IMG/VR virus record: IMGVR_UViG_3300048592_000936
Coordinates: 1-37,011 of that record
From: a virus
Length of the DNA: 37,011 nucleotides
Direction: 5' to 3' (one strand)
Each line of letters begins with the position of its first letter. Position 1 is the stretch's first letter. Position numbers and translations under genes: made by a program. The notes under the pieces are model-generated. The model saw nothing but the letters and a program-made list of their open reading frames with translations, was not told where the DNA came from and did no database searches. This document shows, one piece after another, positions 1 through 7,683 of the stretch.

Positions 1-127
1 AAGTTTTCAAACATTTCCCCTGCCGCCTTAACTGTCTCGCGGATCGACGCAGGAACATCTTTTAGCCACTCATTCAGGTAGTCACCTTCCTTATTTCTGA
101 TGGCCGCCAAGTATTTGCCAACAGACT
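1..127. repeat. Terminal redundancy of the circular assembly, left copy
   Basis: Bases 1-127 are identical to 36885-37011. A 127-base exact overlap equals a common maximum assembly k-mer and joins the tape measure gene in frame, so it most likely marks a circular contig, not a biological terminal repeat. Confidence 0.9.
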
Positions 128-2270
128 TAGTCGCCTCCCACATTTGTTTGGGTATATTCATCAGCGAGTCATTCAGATAATCGCCTGCCTCGACCCCAGA
201 CCAATGCAGATACTCGTACATAGCAGTACTAACTGCATCCTTCAAGCTAGCAAAAACCCGCCCTGAACTATCGGTAACTGAACCAGTAATTGCGTTCATA
301 CTGCGTTCAATGCCCACCCCGATCCCTTCGCCAAAGGGTACACCGATCTCTTCAGCGGCCTTCTTGGATGGCGAAGAGATCCCCAACCAATCCTGGGCTG
401 CATCCAGTGCCGCTTGCGCGGCACTGGTCGCAGCATCACGGATCCACCGCAGCCCACTAGTAATGCCTTCCCCAATCCCCTTGGCGATATCTTCGCCCAG
501 CTCGGGCCAGCCAAAGAAGGCAAAGAGATGTTTAATGTTATCAAGCTGGTTACGGTAGATCTCGCGGATCTTGCCCCACATGGTGCTGGCCGTGCTGCGC
601 AGCGTCTCCATGCCACCTTCCCAGTCGCCCTGCATGAACTGCATCCCCGCGGTGCTAATGCCCCGGATCAACTCCCATTGCAGTTCAAAGGTGGCCCGGG
701 TGCTGGCCCATCCGTTGCTCACAATCGCCGTCACCTCGCCACTATGCGTGGACCAGTGGTCGCGCAAGTCACCAAGTTTGCCGCTGATCCAGCTCACTGC
801 ACTATCCGTCGCATCGCGCATACCCAGGAAGTTGGTTTTATAGCCCAGGGCCAACCCGGCGACGGCCGCCACGGTCAAGCCGATGGGACCAGTGGCAAAG
901 GTCAGCAGCGCACTGCCCGCTGTCCCCAACATTCCCAGCAGCCCAGCCCCGCCCCCCAGGAAACCGGTGGCCGTTGCCACCCCGCCCCCCAAGGTACCCA
1001 GCGCCGTCAGCACCGTGCCGATCACACCAGACACCGCAGCAAAGGCCCCGATGATCGTGCCCACCGAAGAGATCAACGTACCCAGGATCACCAGCAGCGG
1101 ACCCACGGCCGCCACCACCGCCAGGAAGATCACAATGCCCTTCTGCACCGGTGCCGGCAACTCGCCAAACTGGGCGATCAGATCAGCCACTGTGCGCAGC
1201 ATCGTTCCCAGCATGTCAAGCCAAGGCGTCCCCGCCTGGATCAACACACTGTCCAGCGTACCTTTGAAATACTCAAAGGCACCCGCCAACCCCTTCATCC
1301 GGGCGTTGGCCGTGTCACTCGCTGCACCGGTTTGGTTGACCGCCTCCAACATCTTGCCATAGCCCTCTGCCCCTTGATCCAGCAAGGGCAAGAAGGCTTT
1401 CATGCCGTCTGACATAAACATGGTTTCAAGCGACGCCAGGCGTTGCTCTTGGGTCATCCCGGCCAGGCCATTATTCAGCGCATCAATGATCTCAATCATC
1501 GGCAACATGTTGCCCTGGGCATCAAAGAGATCAATGCCCAACGAGGCCATCAGCTTCGCCGCCTCGTCGGTCGGTGCCATGATGCGCATAAAGGCATTCT
1601 TGAGCGCGGTGCCGGCATCCGAACCGGTCAACCCCACGTTGGTCAGGATCGCAATCGACGCCGCCAGGTCGTCAATGTTCTGCCCGGCCGCGTTGAAGGC
1701 AAAGCCACCCTGTTGCAAGCCAGCAGCCAAGTCGGTGATATCCGCGCTCGATGCGTTGGCAGCGGCCGCCAGCAAGTCACTGACCCGCCCCGCTTCGGAT
1801 GCTTCCATGCCAAAGGCGTTCAGCGAGTTGGCCGTAATGCTGGCCGCATTAGCCAGGCTTATATCAGCGGCCGCCGCCAGCGAAACCACCCCCGCCGTCG
1901 AGTCCAACACCTCATTGACTTCCATGCCCGCCTTGGCCAACTCCAACTGCGCTTCGGCCACTTCGCCGGCAGAGAAGACACTTTCCGCCCCCAACTTGAG
2001 CGCCGCCGCGGTCAACTCATCCATCTGTTCCGCCGTTGCCCCGCTTACCTGCTGCATGATGTTGAGACTCTGCTCAAATTCACCAGCCGATTGCAGCGCG
2101 GCGATCCCCATCCCCACGATGGGCAATGTCACGCCAGCGGTCAGGCCTTTACCCACGCCGCTCATCTTCTGGCCGGCCTGCTGCATCTGCCCAGATGCCT
2201 TGGTCAGCCCATTGGCGAATTCAGTTGAGTTCAGCCCAAGCTTCACCATCAGGTTGGCAATCGTTGACAT
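1..2270 (-). CDS. Tail tape measure protein, N-terminal and central part (continues at the window end)
   Basis: This gene sets tail length and helps DNA pass through the tail tube. The start is ATG at 2270, four bases after the upstream tail-chaperone stop. The N-terminus is Ala/Gly-rich and helical and resembles TP901-type tape measures (ANLMVKLGLNSTEF, then QMQQAGQKMSGVGKGL). A GISSPS motif typical of tape measure C-terminal halves is encoded near 360. The frame is open to base 1. Because 1-127 equals 36885-37011, it resumes at 36884 and stops at 36248-36250. The coding length is 2270 + 637 = 2907 bases, giving 968 residues. The segment near the join holds imperfect tandem repeats of about 116 residues. 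The gene follows the chaperones and precedes Dit, the usual siphophage order. Confidence 0.9.
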   Translation of the reverse strand, partial: MSTIANLMVKLGLNSTEFANGLTKASGQMQQAGQKMSGVGKGLTAGVTLPIVGMGIAALQSAGEFEQSLNIMQQVSGATAEQMDELTAAALKLGAESVFSAGEVAEAQLELAKAGMEVNEVLDSTAGVVSLAAAADISLANAASITANSLNAFGMEASEAGRVSDLLAAAANASSADITDLAAGLQQGGFAFNAAGQNIDDLAASIAILTNVGLTGSDAGTALKNAFMRIMAPTDEAAKLMASLGIDLFDAQGNMLPMIEIIDALNNGLAGMTQEQRLASLETMFMSDGMKAFLPLLDQGAEGYGKMLEAVNQTGAASDTANARMKGLAGAFEYFKGTLDSVLIQAGTPWLDMLGTMLRTVADLIAQFGELPAPVQKGIVIFLAVVAAVGPLLVILGTLISSVGTIIGAFAAVSGVIGTVLTALGTLGGGVATATGFLGGGAGLLGMLGTAGSALLTFATGPIGLTVAAVAGLALGYKTNFLGMRDATDSAVSWISGKLGDLRDHWSTHSGEVTAIVSNGWASTRATFELQWELIRGISTAGMQFMQGDWEGGMETLRSTASTMWGKIREIYRNQLDNIKHLFAFFGWPELGEDIAKGIGEGITSGLRWIRDAATSAAQAALDAAQDWLGISSPSKKAAEEIGVPFGEGIGVGIERSMNAITGSVTDSSGRVFASLKDAVSTAMYEYLHWSGVEAGDYLNDSLMNIPKQMWEATKSVGKYLAAIRNKEGDYLNEWLKDVPASIRETVKAAGEMFEN

Positions 2271-2273
2271 ATC

Positions 2274-2627
2274 TTATTGCCCTCTCTGCGTGGGCTTTGG
2301 TTTGGCTGCTTTGGGTTCAGCGGCGCGTAATCGTTGGATCATGCTCTGTACCGTTCGTTCCTGTTCATCTTCGGGGAAGGGCATAAACTCAGCCGCCTTG
2401 TAGGGATCGTGGCGCTTCTTCTTGTCACGATGGATGTTGGCCAACAGCGCGGCTTGAATGGCCATGCGCAGATCAGCGCGCTGTTCGCCGAAGGGTTCCA
2501 GCTTGGCAAAGGCCATCCACTCGGTCAGCTCCCGGCTGCTGATCCGCCCTAGCAGCTCTTCTACCGTATAGCCCAGGGCCAGCGCTAGGCGGAAGTAGAA
2601 TCGTCGCTCTGGCCTGTTTCTAAATTT
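2274..2627 (-). CDS. Tail assembly chaperone, frameshift extension (lambda gpT-like)
   Basis: This is the second part of a G/GT-type chaperone pair that keeps the tape measure protein soluble during tail assembly. It has no good start of its own. In the -1 frame it is open from just before the slippery heptamer AAATTTA at 2621-2627 to TAA at 2274-2276. The early residues include RLALALGYTVEELL and SSRELTEWMAFAKLEPFG, a pattern typical of phage minor tail T-type proteins. A -1 shift gives a fusion of 234 residues (704 + 1 = 705 bases). The tape measure gene starts four bases downstream. Confidence 0.8.
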   Translation of the reverse strand, partial: KFRNRPERRFYFRLALALGYTVEELLGRISSRELTEWMAFAKLEPFGEQRADLRMAIQAALLANIHRDKKKRHDPYKAAEFMPFPEDEQERTVQSMIQRLRAAEPKAAKPKPTQRGQ

Positions 2628-2977
2628 TCCGCCAGCTCATCTACATCTTTATCAGTCAGCCCCGCCAACTGCTGCGCCACCGTGAAGACCCGATCCAACG
2701 CCGCTGCGCTCTTGGTGCCTAGCAGCAAGACATCCTTATCAGCAAAGAGCCGTTGGCCATTCTCATCCACCACGCACAAGGCCACCATCTTGGCGCGAAT
2801 GTTAGCCAGGTTCGTCTGCACATTCTTGCCCTTGCGCGTCACAATTGCCTGCTCAAAGGCATCCCGCTCGGCCCCGGAAATGGTCCGCACGCGCACCGTG
2901 CCCCCCCACTCCGGCACCTCCACATCCTCAGTCACCAGGTCGTTGGCTGCGAGAATGGCATCTTTCGTCAGTAACAT
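2585..2977 (-). CDS. Tail assembly chaperone (gpG-like)
   Basis: This 130-residue protein lies between the major tail protein and the tape measure gene, the conserved place for the tail assembly chaperone. The start is ATG at 2977 behind an AAGGGG ribosome site; an upstream in-frame ATG at 2995 is less well placed. It ends at TAG (2585-2587). Forty bases earlier it carries AAATTTA, a canonical X XXY YYZ heptamer in the right register, which yields the longer gpGT-like fusion. The function is inferred from position and from the frameshift arrangement; the sequence of this part is not distinctive by itself. Confidence 0.8.
   Translation of the reverse strand: MLLTKDAILAANDLVTEDVEVPEWGGTVRVRTISGAERDAFEQAIVTRKGKNVQTNLANIRAKMVALCVVDENGQRLFADKDVLLLGTKSAAALDRVFTVAQQLAGLTDKDVDELAENLETGQSDDSTSA
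2621..2627 (-). promoter_or_regulatory. -1 ribosomal frameshift slippery site AAATTTA
   Basis: On the minus strand the zero frame reads GAA AAT TTA, so A AAT TTA fits X XXY YYZ exactly. After a one-base backward slip the frame stays open into the T-like extension. Confidence 0.8.
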
Positions 2978-3012
2978 ATTACCCCTTGTCATCATGTCAT
3001 CTTGTCATCTTG

Positions 3013-3041
3013 TCGGTCGATAACCCGTTGTTATCACCCGA
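3013..3041. repeat. Dispersed palindrome P1 (GATAA-N7-TTATC)
   Basis: Core at 3019-3035 with spacer cccgttg. Both 11-bp half-sites fit YCGNNYGATAA. It lies between the major tail protein and chaperone genes. A second hairpin family follows at 3036-3115 (CACCC-GAA-GGGTG, then CCATCACC paired with GGTGATGG). Confidence 0.85.
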
Positions 3042-3087
3042 AGGGTGGGCGCAAAGCGCCATCACCCGGTAGCTATAACCTTTGGGG

Positions 3088-3507
3088 TTATGACCAGGTG
3101 ATGGCGCCGGAAACTTTCAAAGTCACATCAGCGGTCTGCAAATCGTCCATGGGCATCGTTGGCTCAAAGCTTGTGACAATGGCGTCAAATTCAGCGGTCG
3201 TTTCTCCCACATCCGCAAAGACCAATTGAAAGCCGTTCTTTGTCCCCGCGCTCAGCAGCGTCACCACGCCCCCGGCCGCACTGGCACTGTGTGTGGTCAG
3301 CGCGGGATCATAGACGATATCAAAGCTCACTTCGCCGCCATCACGCAGCCCAGCGATAAATTCTTTTACCCCGCCCCCATCGCGATGCGTTGATTCAATC
3401 GCGTTCGCCGACATGCTCGGCCCGCTGAGATCTCGAATCTGGGCGATTGCCGTGTAAGTGCTGGCAATGTCAACCTTTAGGGTGCCTGCAAAACCAGAGT
3501 ACTCCAT
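3088..3507 (-). CDS. Major tail protein (tail tube)
   Basis: This 139-residue protein is likely to form the tail tube. It is beta-rich with few charged clusters (DGGEVSFDIVYDP, TAEFDAIVTSFEPTMP, ADVTLKVSGAITWS), matching small siphophage tube proteins of the lambda V or TP901 type. ATG at 3507 has a GGAGAAAG ribosome site. It lies downstream of the tail-completion gene and directly upstream of the chaperones, the canonical order. Its stop falls inside a hairpin (IR ATAACC/GGTTAT) that may reduce read-through after this highly expressed gene. Confidence 0.8.
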   Translation of the reverse strand: MEYSGFAGTLKVDIASTYTAIAQIRDLSGPSMSANAIESTHRDGGGVKEFIAGLRDGGEVSFDIVYDPALTTHSASAAGGVVTLLSAGTKNGFQLVFADVGETTAEFDAIVTSFEPTMPMDDLQTADVTLKVSGAITWS

Positions 3508-3518
3508 TATCTTTCTCC

Positions 3519-3845
3519 TTAGAGTGAAATCGCCGCCACCGTCACACTGGTAACCGACGAATAGGCAACAGCAACCCGCCCGCTGCTGTTGTTAAATAAG
3601 GCTGGCTCGTAGGGGCCTAGGTACTTGGTCGCCCCGCCGGCGACGGCCACCACGATATCTTCCAGGCTGTAGCCCTTCACCGTGTTGGTGGGTGCAATCG
3701 TCACATCAATGCTGCTGCCCCCGCCGTTGATCACCTTGAGCAAGGTCTTGCCATTGTTGGGGTATTGATCGCCACCGCCCGCTGCGGATGCAGCACTGGC
3801 CGCCAACCCTGCCGGCACCGCCTGTTGTACTGTCAAGACTGCCAT
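3519..3845 (-). CDS. Small structural protein, probably decoration or tail-associated
   Basis: The protein has 108 residues. An Ala/Gly-rich N-terminus is followed by a short beta-rich domain (LLKVINGGGSSIDVTI, VKGYSLEDIVVAVAG, YEPALFNNSSGRVAVAYSS). This layout is common in small phage surface-decoration proteins. The start is ATG at 3845, three bases after the stop of the tail-completion gene, and the gene ends 11 bases before the major tail protein start. Assignment as a structural accessory protein rests on composition and location; no diagnostic motif is seen. Confidence 0.65.
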   Translation of the reverse strand: MAVLTVQQAVPAGLAASAASAAGGGDQYPNNGKTLLKVINGGGSSIDVTIAPTNTVKGYSLEDIVVAVAGGATKYLGPYEPALFNNSSGRVAVAYSSVTSVTVAAISL

Positions 3846-3848
3846 CGT

Positions 3849-4238
3849 TTATGCCTCCTCGTGCCAGATATAAGCCTCGACCACCGCGCGAAAGCGCCCT
3901 GGGTCAGCTTCCAAGATGTCCTGATCATTCTCTAGTAAAACAGCGTCGACGCGCGGATCACTGCTTTGACGCAAGGTCCGCAGCGCCAGGCGCAACTGCT
4001 GCGCCACCGTGCGCGCCTCGCCATAGCTCCCCGCCCAGCAATCGAACTGGAAGCGTGGCCGCTCCAAGCTGCTGCTGTCACGCGTCTGATAGAAGAGCGT
4101 GCTGATCCGGGTGTAGACCAACGCCGGCAACGTGGGCCGCTGCGGCAACTGGTTGGGGTAGACCCGATCATCGATCTCCCCAGCCAGGCCCACATGCGCC
4201 GTGAACTTGGTAACGATCACCTGCTCGATCTCAGCCAT
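3849..4238 (-). CDS. Tail completion/terminator protein (DUF3168-like)
   Basis: The protein has 129 residues. The order (gp10-like protein, this gene, tail tube) and features such as YPNQLPQRPTLPALVYTRIS followed by RFQFDCWAGSYGEARTVAQQL match DUF3168-type tail terminators, which cap the tube and join it to the head. ATG at 4238 overlaps the stop of the preceding LuxR-type gene as TGATG. Its first five residues (MAEIE) and leader are duplicated at 4494-4513, in front of that inserted gene. Confidence 0.75.
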   Translation of the reverse strand: MAEIEQVIVTKFTAHVGLAGEIDDRVYPNQLPQRPTLPALVYTRISTLFYQTRDSSSLERPRFQFDCWAGSYGEARTVAQQLRLALRTLRQSSDPRVDAVLLENDQDILEADPGRFRAVVEAYIWHEEA

Positions 4239-4244
4239 CAGCGC
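4225..4244. repeat. 20-bp direct repeat, copy 1, at the start of the tail-completion gene
   Basis: TCGATCTCAGCCATCAGCGC occurs here and again at 4494-4513, 269 bp apart. Each copy contains the TGATG stop/start overlap and the first codons of a gene, so the segment between them looks like an insertion or tandem duplication. Confidence 0.85.
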
Positions 4245-4507
4245 CCCGCCTTTTTTACTTGGCCAACCAAATCAATCATGCAGGGCAGATGGCCTACTGC
4301 CATGAGCACCAACTCAGTCATGTTGACCGCGCCAGTTTTGCTGTAAATTCGGTACAGGTGACCCTGCACGGTTTTCTTTGAAATGATCAGATGAGCGGCC
4401 AGCCTATTACGTGTTGTGTGCCCCGCAAGAATGGCGCACACAACCCTCAGTTCGCCGGGCAGAAGATTGTTGGTATAGCGCTCACCTTCTGGTTCGATCT
4501 CAGCCAT
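4238..4507 (-). CDS. LuxR/GerE-type helix-turn-helix protein inserted in the connector operon
   Basis: The protein has 89 residues and is nearly all HTH: LLPGELRVVCAILAGHTTRN, then LAAHLIISKKTVQGHLYRIY and KTGAVNMTELVLMA. The T-x-x-x-LA....S-x-x-TV-x-x-H pattern is the classic LuxR C-terminal DNA-binding domain; no sensor domain is present. It sits between the gp10-like and tail-completion genes, where no regulator is expected. It starts with MAEIE like its neighbour and is bounded by 20-bp direct repeats that preserve TGATG coupling on both sides. It probably acts as a late-expressed transcription factor on phage or host genes; the target is unknown. Confidence 0.75.
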   Translation of the reverse strand: MAEIEPEGERYTNNLLPGELRVVCAILAGHTTRNRLAAHLIISKKTVQGHLYRIYSKTGAVNMTELVLMAVGHLPCMIDLVGQVKKAGR

Positions 4508-4513
4508 CAGCGC
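4494..4513. repeat. 20-bp direct repeat, copy 2, at the start of the LuxR-type gene
   Basis: Identical to 4225-4244. Followed by a/c then ccgcc, so similarity extends to about 26 bp with one mismatch. Confidence 0.85.
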
Positions 4514-4971
4514 ACCGCCGCTTCAATCAGCTCAGCCAAGGCATCCGCGATCTCTTGGCGCACGGCATCGCCGTTCTCATCAATCGCCGGGCGCAGGTAG
4601 GGTTGAGCCGCCTGGTTGTAGACCCGCCCCAAGCTATCCGCCTGGTTGAAGCCATACTCAATACGCCGGCCATAGTCCAGATTTGTGCCCACATAGACCT
4701 GTACATCGTGGGCGCTTACATCCGGCCCCGGCAGCTCGGGCACATCGGCCGGCTTCTGGTAATCCGTCGCCAAGTCGGTGTGGCCACCAATGTGGATGCT
4801 GCGCCGTAGCGTCCCCGTGCGGAATGGTGCCCGCCGCTTGGCCTCATTCTGGACAATCAGCGCCCCGGCCACCACCGCCCGTTCCACCGTGCGGCCGCTC
4901 AGCGCCGTCCCCAACGAACGCAACTTCAGCGCCAGCTCTTCCGATCCTTCAATGCGTACCGTGATTGGCAT
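4507..4971 (-). CDS. HK97 gp10-like head-tail/tail-joining protein
   Basis: The protein has 154 residues. The motif run VAGALIVQNEAKRRAPFRTG followed by LRRSIH is the signature of the HK97 gp10 family, which joins head and tail and is needed for tail completion. The C-terminus (QPYLRPAIDENGDAVRQEI) also fits the family ending (RPFLRPA). The start is ATG at 4971, ten bases after the head-closure gene stop. The stop overlaps the inserted LuxR-type gene as TGATG. Confidence 0.85.
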   Translation of the reverse strand: MPITVRIEGSEELALKLRSLGTALSGRTVERAVVAGALIVQNEAKRRAPFRTGTLRRSIHIGGHTDLATDYQKPADVPELPGPDVSAHDVQVYVGTNLDYGRRIEYGFNQADSLGRVYNQAAQPYLRPAIDENGDAVRQEIADALAELIEAAVR

Positions 4972-4980
4972 CGTGCCCTC

Positions 4981-5361
4981 TCAGTCCAGCGTGCGCACCC
5001 GCAGCCGTGTAGTCTGGTTATTGCCATCATGCTGCACCTGCTCGATCTCGTAACTCACCCCGTCAATTACCGCCCGCATCGTCTCATCGATGTCAGGGTA
5101 GTAATCGTTGAAGGCGATGATCCAGCTATGCACCGTGTAGATCTGCGTTTGCGTACGCAGCTCGTCGCCACTCGTCGGCGTGCCAGGGGAAAGCCGGCAA
5201 CTGATCCCAACATGGCCACTCAGGTTGGTCCACGTCGGGATCAGTTGCCCATAGCTATCGGCGCTTTCGGTTGCCTGCTGGATCGTGCAGCTCGACGGAT
5301 AGAAGTTGGGCTGCACCCGGCTCAGCATCTCCGGATGGATGATCCCCAGTTGATTAGCCAT
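4981..5361 (-). CDS. Head closure/neck protein (head-tail adaptor)
   Basis: The protein has 126 residues and starts MANQLGIIHPEML at 5361, overlapping the upstream connector gene by 8 bases. Its pattern (CTIQQATESADSYGQLIPTW, then a small beta barrel ending in VSYEIEQVQHDGNNQTTRL) matches short head-tail adaptors of the SPP1 gp16 or HK97 gp7 type, including the final V-x-H-D-x-x-x-x-x-T-R motif. It lies between the connector and gp10-like genes, as expected. An earlier ATG at 5463 would give a longer N-terminus overlapping the neighbouring gene and is less likely. Confidence 0.75.
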   Translation of the reverse strand: MANQLGIIHPEMLSRVQPNFYPSSCTIQQATESADSYGQLIPTWTNLSGHVGISCRLSPGTPTSGDELRTQTQIYTVHSWIIAFNDYYPDIDETMRAVIDGVSYEIEQVQHDGNNQTTRLRVRTLD

Positions 5362-5746
5362 AACCGCGCAACCATTCCTTGCTGATCCGCTCCCGGCCGC
5401 TGAAGTCATCGACCACCATTTCGGCAATGTCGAAGGCCCCACCCTCTTCGGCCTGCTCATCATCAGCCGCCTGCTTACGCAAAGCGGCCGCCCGCTTCAT
5501 CAGCGCATCCGCCGTCTTGGCCCCATCGGTTTGCAGATCCAAGAGTTTGATTACCTTGAGCACAAAGGCTTCATTGCTGGCCAACGTCTCCAGGGCCAAC
5601 GCCGCCCCCTTGCGCACGTTGGCCCCTTCCAGCGTTAGGAACGCGCTGATCTCAGCATCTTCAAAGACATAGGCCGCTGCGTTGTTGTCCATAATCAGCA
5701 GCCGAATCTGCCCCTCACTACTGCCCAGGTCATAGGTATAGGCCAT
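5354..5746 (-). CDS. Head-tail connector protein (gp6-like)
   Basis: The protein has 130 residues and is helical. The start YDLGSSEGQIRLLIMDN followed by VFEDAEISAFLTLEGANVRK and then a long Ala-rich helix is typical of gp6-like connectors, which form the ring below the portal. The start is ATG at 5746, two bases after the preceding stop. The acidic C-terminal part (DDEQAEEGGAFDIAEMVVDD) precedes a basic end. Family assignment rests on the helical pattern and gene order. Confidence 0.75.
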   Translation of the reverse strand: MAYTYDLGSSEGQIRLLIMDNNAAAYVFEDAEISAFLTLEGANVRKGAALALETLASNEAFVLKVIKLLDLQTDGAKTADALMKRAAALRKQAADDEQAEEGGAFDIAEMVVDDFSGRERISKEWLRGYG

Positions 5747-5747
5747 A

Positions 5748-5972
5748 TTACCCTCGGTGCTTGCGCTTGGGTGGCACTGGTTCCTTGAGCTCGACCTCTT
5801 CGCCCTCAGTCCCTTCGACAGGCTCAGGGACCACTGGGGTTTGTGGTATCCGATGAACTAACACATTGAGCACCGCCAGCCGCTGCGTAATTGTCCGCAG
5901 CGACATGGCAATGTCATAGAGATATTCATCGGCATTCGTGGCCGGCTGCGGTAGTCTGCGTTGCTCGTCCAT
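5748..5972 (-). CDS. Small protein carrying a REP-encoded VPEPVEGT segment
   Basis: The protein has 74 residues. The start is MDEQRR at 5972 with GGAAGG upstream. The N-terminal two thirds are helical (DIAMSLRTITQRLAVLNVLVHR) and may be a small structural or assembly helper, since the gene sits between the capsid and connector genes. The residues VVPEPVEGTEG come from a captured REP-like palindrome (5809-5831), a peptide such repeats often create when they land in genes. The tail is very charged and ends PPKRKHRG. Function unknown. Confidence 0.65.
   Translation of the reverse strand: MDEQRRLPQPATNADEYLYDIAMSLRTITQRLAVLNVLVHRIPQTPVVPEPVEGTEGEEVELKEPVPPKRKHRG
5809..5831. repeat. REP-like palindrome inside a coding region
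   Basis: Contains GTCCCTTCGACAGGCTCAGG, that is TGAGCCTGTCGAAGGGAC on the other strand, with arms GTCCCT/AGGGAC. The core TGAGCYTGTCGAA recurs at 22466-22480. Confidence 0.75.
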
Positions 5973-5988
5973 CGTGGACCTTCCTTCC

Positions 5989-6017
5989 TCGGGTGATAAC
6001 AAACCGTTATCACCCGA
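5989..6017. repeat. Dispersed palindrome P2
   Basis: Core at 5995-6011, spacer caaaccg. The arms CGGGTGATAAC/GTTATCACCCG are perfectly complementary. It lies 11 bases past the capsid stop. Confidence 0.9.
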
Positions 6018-6021
6018 TTGC

Positions 6022-7215
6022 TTAGCTGCCCGAACCGTTGCTGCCCACCGTCGCCTTGGGATCAAGCCGGCTGCCACCGAACGCGGTCACGCCCTTGTAT
6101 TCTTGCGACATGGTGCTAAAGTCCCCAGCCATCTGATCCACAGCCCCACCCACGCGCATGGTATCAGCCATCTTCTGGTAGAGTTGCGGCTCACTGAAGC
6201 CGTTGATAAAGCCCACTTCGATGGCCGGCCGCCCATTGTTGGGATCAGCGAAGAGGAACCAACTGGTTGCCCCATTGGCTGTGCTGGCCACCACCGGAAT
6301 GTACGGATCGATCACCAGCTCCAGATTGCCCACGATCCAGTTATTGACACGCACCGTCTGCCCACTGGCCCCACCGGTGTTCGTCATATCCACCGTCACC
6401 TGGTTCATAATGTTGTTCGCGGTGACACGCAGTTGGGGCGGAACTACCAGGATCGCCTCTTCGATGTAGATGGGCTCCCCGTCGCTGTCGGTCTTGGTGC
6501 CCAGGATCGAGAAGGCCGTATTGAGCGCCGCAACACTCAGCACCGGGTTGCTGGTCACAATGTTGGCATTGCCCACACTGTACAGTGTGGCGTGTGGTCC
6601 ACTGGCACCCACATACAACTGCGTGGCGAACTTGGAAATGGTACGCGCCCCACCCCGCCCCAAGCGATCCGGCGCCGTGGTGAAGGCATCCAGGTCATCA
6701 TTCATCAGCGCTTCAAAGCTAATCTTCACACCCTTTGAATACTTCTTGGGCGCATAGCTATAGCCCGTCTCGCTCATGCTGGTATATTCCAGCTCTTCGT
6801 CTTCATCCTGCGCATTCCAGGTGCCTTCAGCGCCATCCACGGCAATGCGACGCACCGTGCGGAAGTCACGCAGGTTGTTGGTCACCTTCATAAAGCGCCG
6901 CCAGGGTGAAGGGAACTCACGGTAGCGCGCCAACATCATGCGGTCGATCACATCCCCGGTTAACAGGGGGAAGTCGCTACGGGTCATCGACTCACGGAAG
7001 AGCCCCGGATAGTTGCCTTCAATCGCCCGCCCCACGGCCGGCGTGCGCGGGCTTAACGCTTCCTGCAGGAAGTAGCTCGGTGCGCGCCCACTGAGCAGAT
7101 CCGCCCACAGCGCCGCAGCACTCGCCACCTGCTGGATGCGTCTGGCGCCTGGCCGGCGGGCAAAGCCCCCCAACTCGCGCCCCTCATCTTGTATTGCTTC
7201 ATAAAACTCTGCCAT
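6022..7215 (-). CDS. Major capsid protein
   Basis: The 397-residue protein forms the icosahedral shell, probably with an HK97 fold. After an N-terminal region (LSPRTPAVGRAIEGNYPGLF) the middle has DRMMLARYREFPSPWRRFMK, KKYSKGVKISFEALMNDDLD and a late WFLFADPNNGRPAIEVGFI, which match the Mu gpT-like or P22-like capsid proteins found with MuF genes. ATG at 7215 lies 6 bases from AGGAG; ATG at 7218 is too close to it. It follows the decoration gene, and a dispersed palindrome sits just after the stop. Confidence 0.9.
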   Translation of the reverse strand: MAEFYEAIQDEGRELGGFARRPGARRIQQVASAAALWADLLSGRAPSYFLQEALSPRTPAVGRAIEGNYPGLFRESMTRSDFPLLTGDVIDRMMLARYREFPSPWRRFMKVTNNLRDFRTVRRIAVDGAEGTWNAQDEDEELEYTSMSETGYSYAPKKYSKGVKISFEALMNDDLDAFTTAPDRLGRGGARTISKFATQLYVGASGPHATLYSVGNANIVTSNPVLSVAALNTAFSILGTKTDSDGEPIYIEEAILVVPPQLRVTANNIMNQVTVDMTNTGGASGQTVRVNNWIVGNLELVIDPYIPVVASTANGATSWFLFADPNNGRPAIEVGFINGFSEPQLYQKMADTMRVGGAVDQMAGDFSTMSQEYKGVTAFGGSRLDPKATVGSNGSGS

Positions 7216-7272
7216 CATGCTCTCCTTAAAATGTTGACTTTACCAACCGTTGAACCCTGCCCAGGTCAGGGC

Positions 7273-7617
7273 TTAGTAGCCGAGTAAGACCTTAATCGTG
7301 TCTGTCCCCGCCGACGCCACTGCCTCCAGCGCATAGCCGAAGCGCACGCCCGTCGCCTTCTTGCTGAGCGGAGGGGTGTCAGCAGCCGTGTGGTAGATGA
7401 TGTCCCCAATGGCCACCGCCGAGTTACCGCTGCCGTCGATTCCCTTCACACTCACGTCAAAGACACCACGGGTCTGCACGGTCACATTGCCGTCCGTATC
7501 GGTCGCCGTCAAGGCCACCCCCGGGATCTGCCCCTTCACCACGGGCGCACCAGATGTCGCACTGGCAATCGCCAGCACCAGATTCTTGCCCTCATCATGG
7601 ATCATGTTTGTTGCCAC
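7273..7617 (-). CDS. Capsid decoration protein (DUF2190-like)
   Basis: The protein has 114 residues. The pattern GKNLVLAIASATSGAPVVKG, then VTVQTRGVFDVSVKGIDGSG, and later VAIGDIIYHTAAD resembles DUF2190 decoration proteins, small beta-rich trimers that stabilise the capsid surface and are encoded between protease and capsid genes. The start is ATG at 7617 behind AGGAGGCAA. The DNA between its stop and the capsid start (7216-7272) holds only the capsid ribosome site. Confidence 0.8.
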   Translation of the reverse strand: MATNMIHDEGKNLVLAIASATSGAPVVKGQIPGVALTATDTDGNVTVQTRGVFDVSVKGIDGSGNSAVAIGDIIYHTAADTPPLSKKATGVRFGYALEAVASAGTDTIKVLLGY

Positions 7618-7683
7618 AATTGCCTCCTGAACGTTGTCTGAACGTTTATTGACTGTTGAAACAAAATCTTGAACGTTGACGAC

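Noticed and set aside
1-127. Biological direct terminal repeat
   Set aside because: 127 bases equals a usual assembly k-mer, the ends lie inside a gene, and the join restores its frame.
414-2403. Several plus-strand frames opposite the tape measure gene
   Set aside because: The minus frame is continuous, starts correctly and has tape measure motifs; the plus frames are low-complexity shadows.
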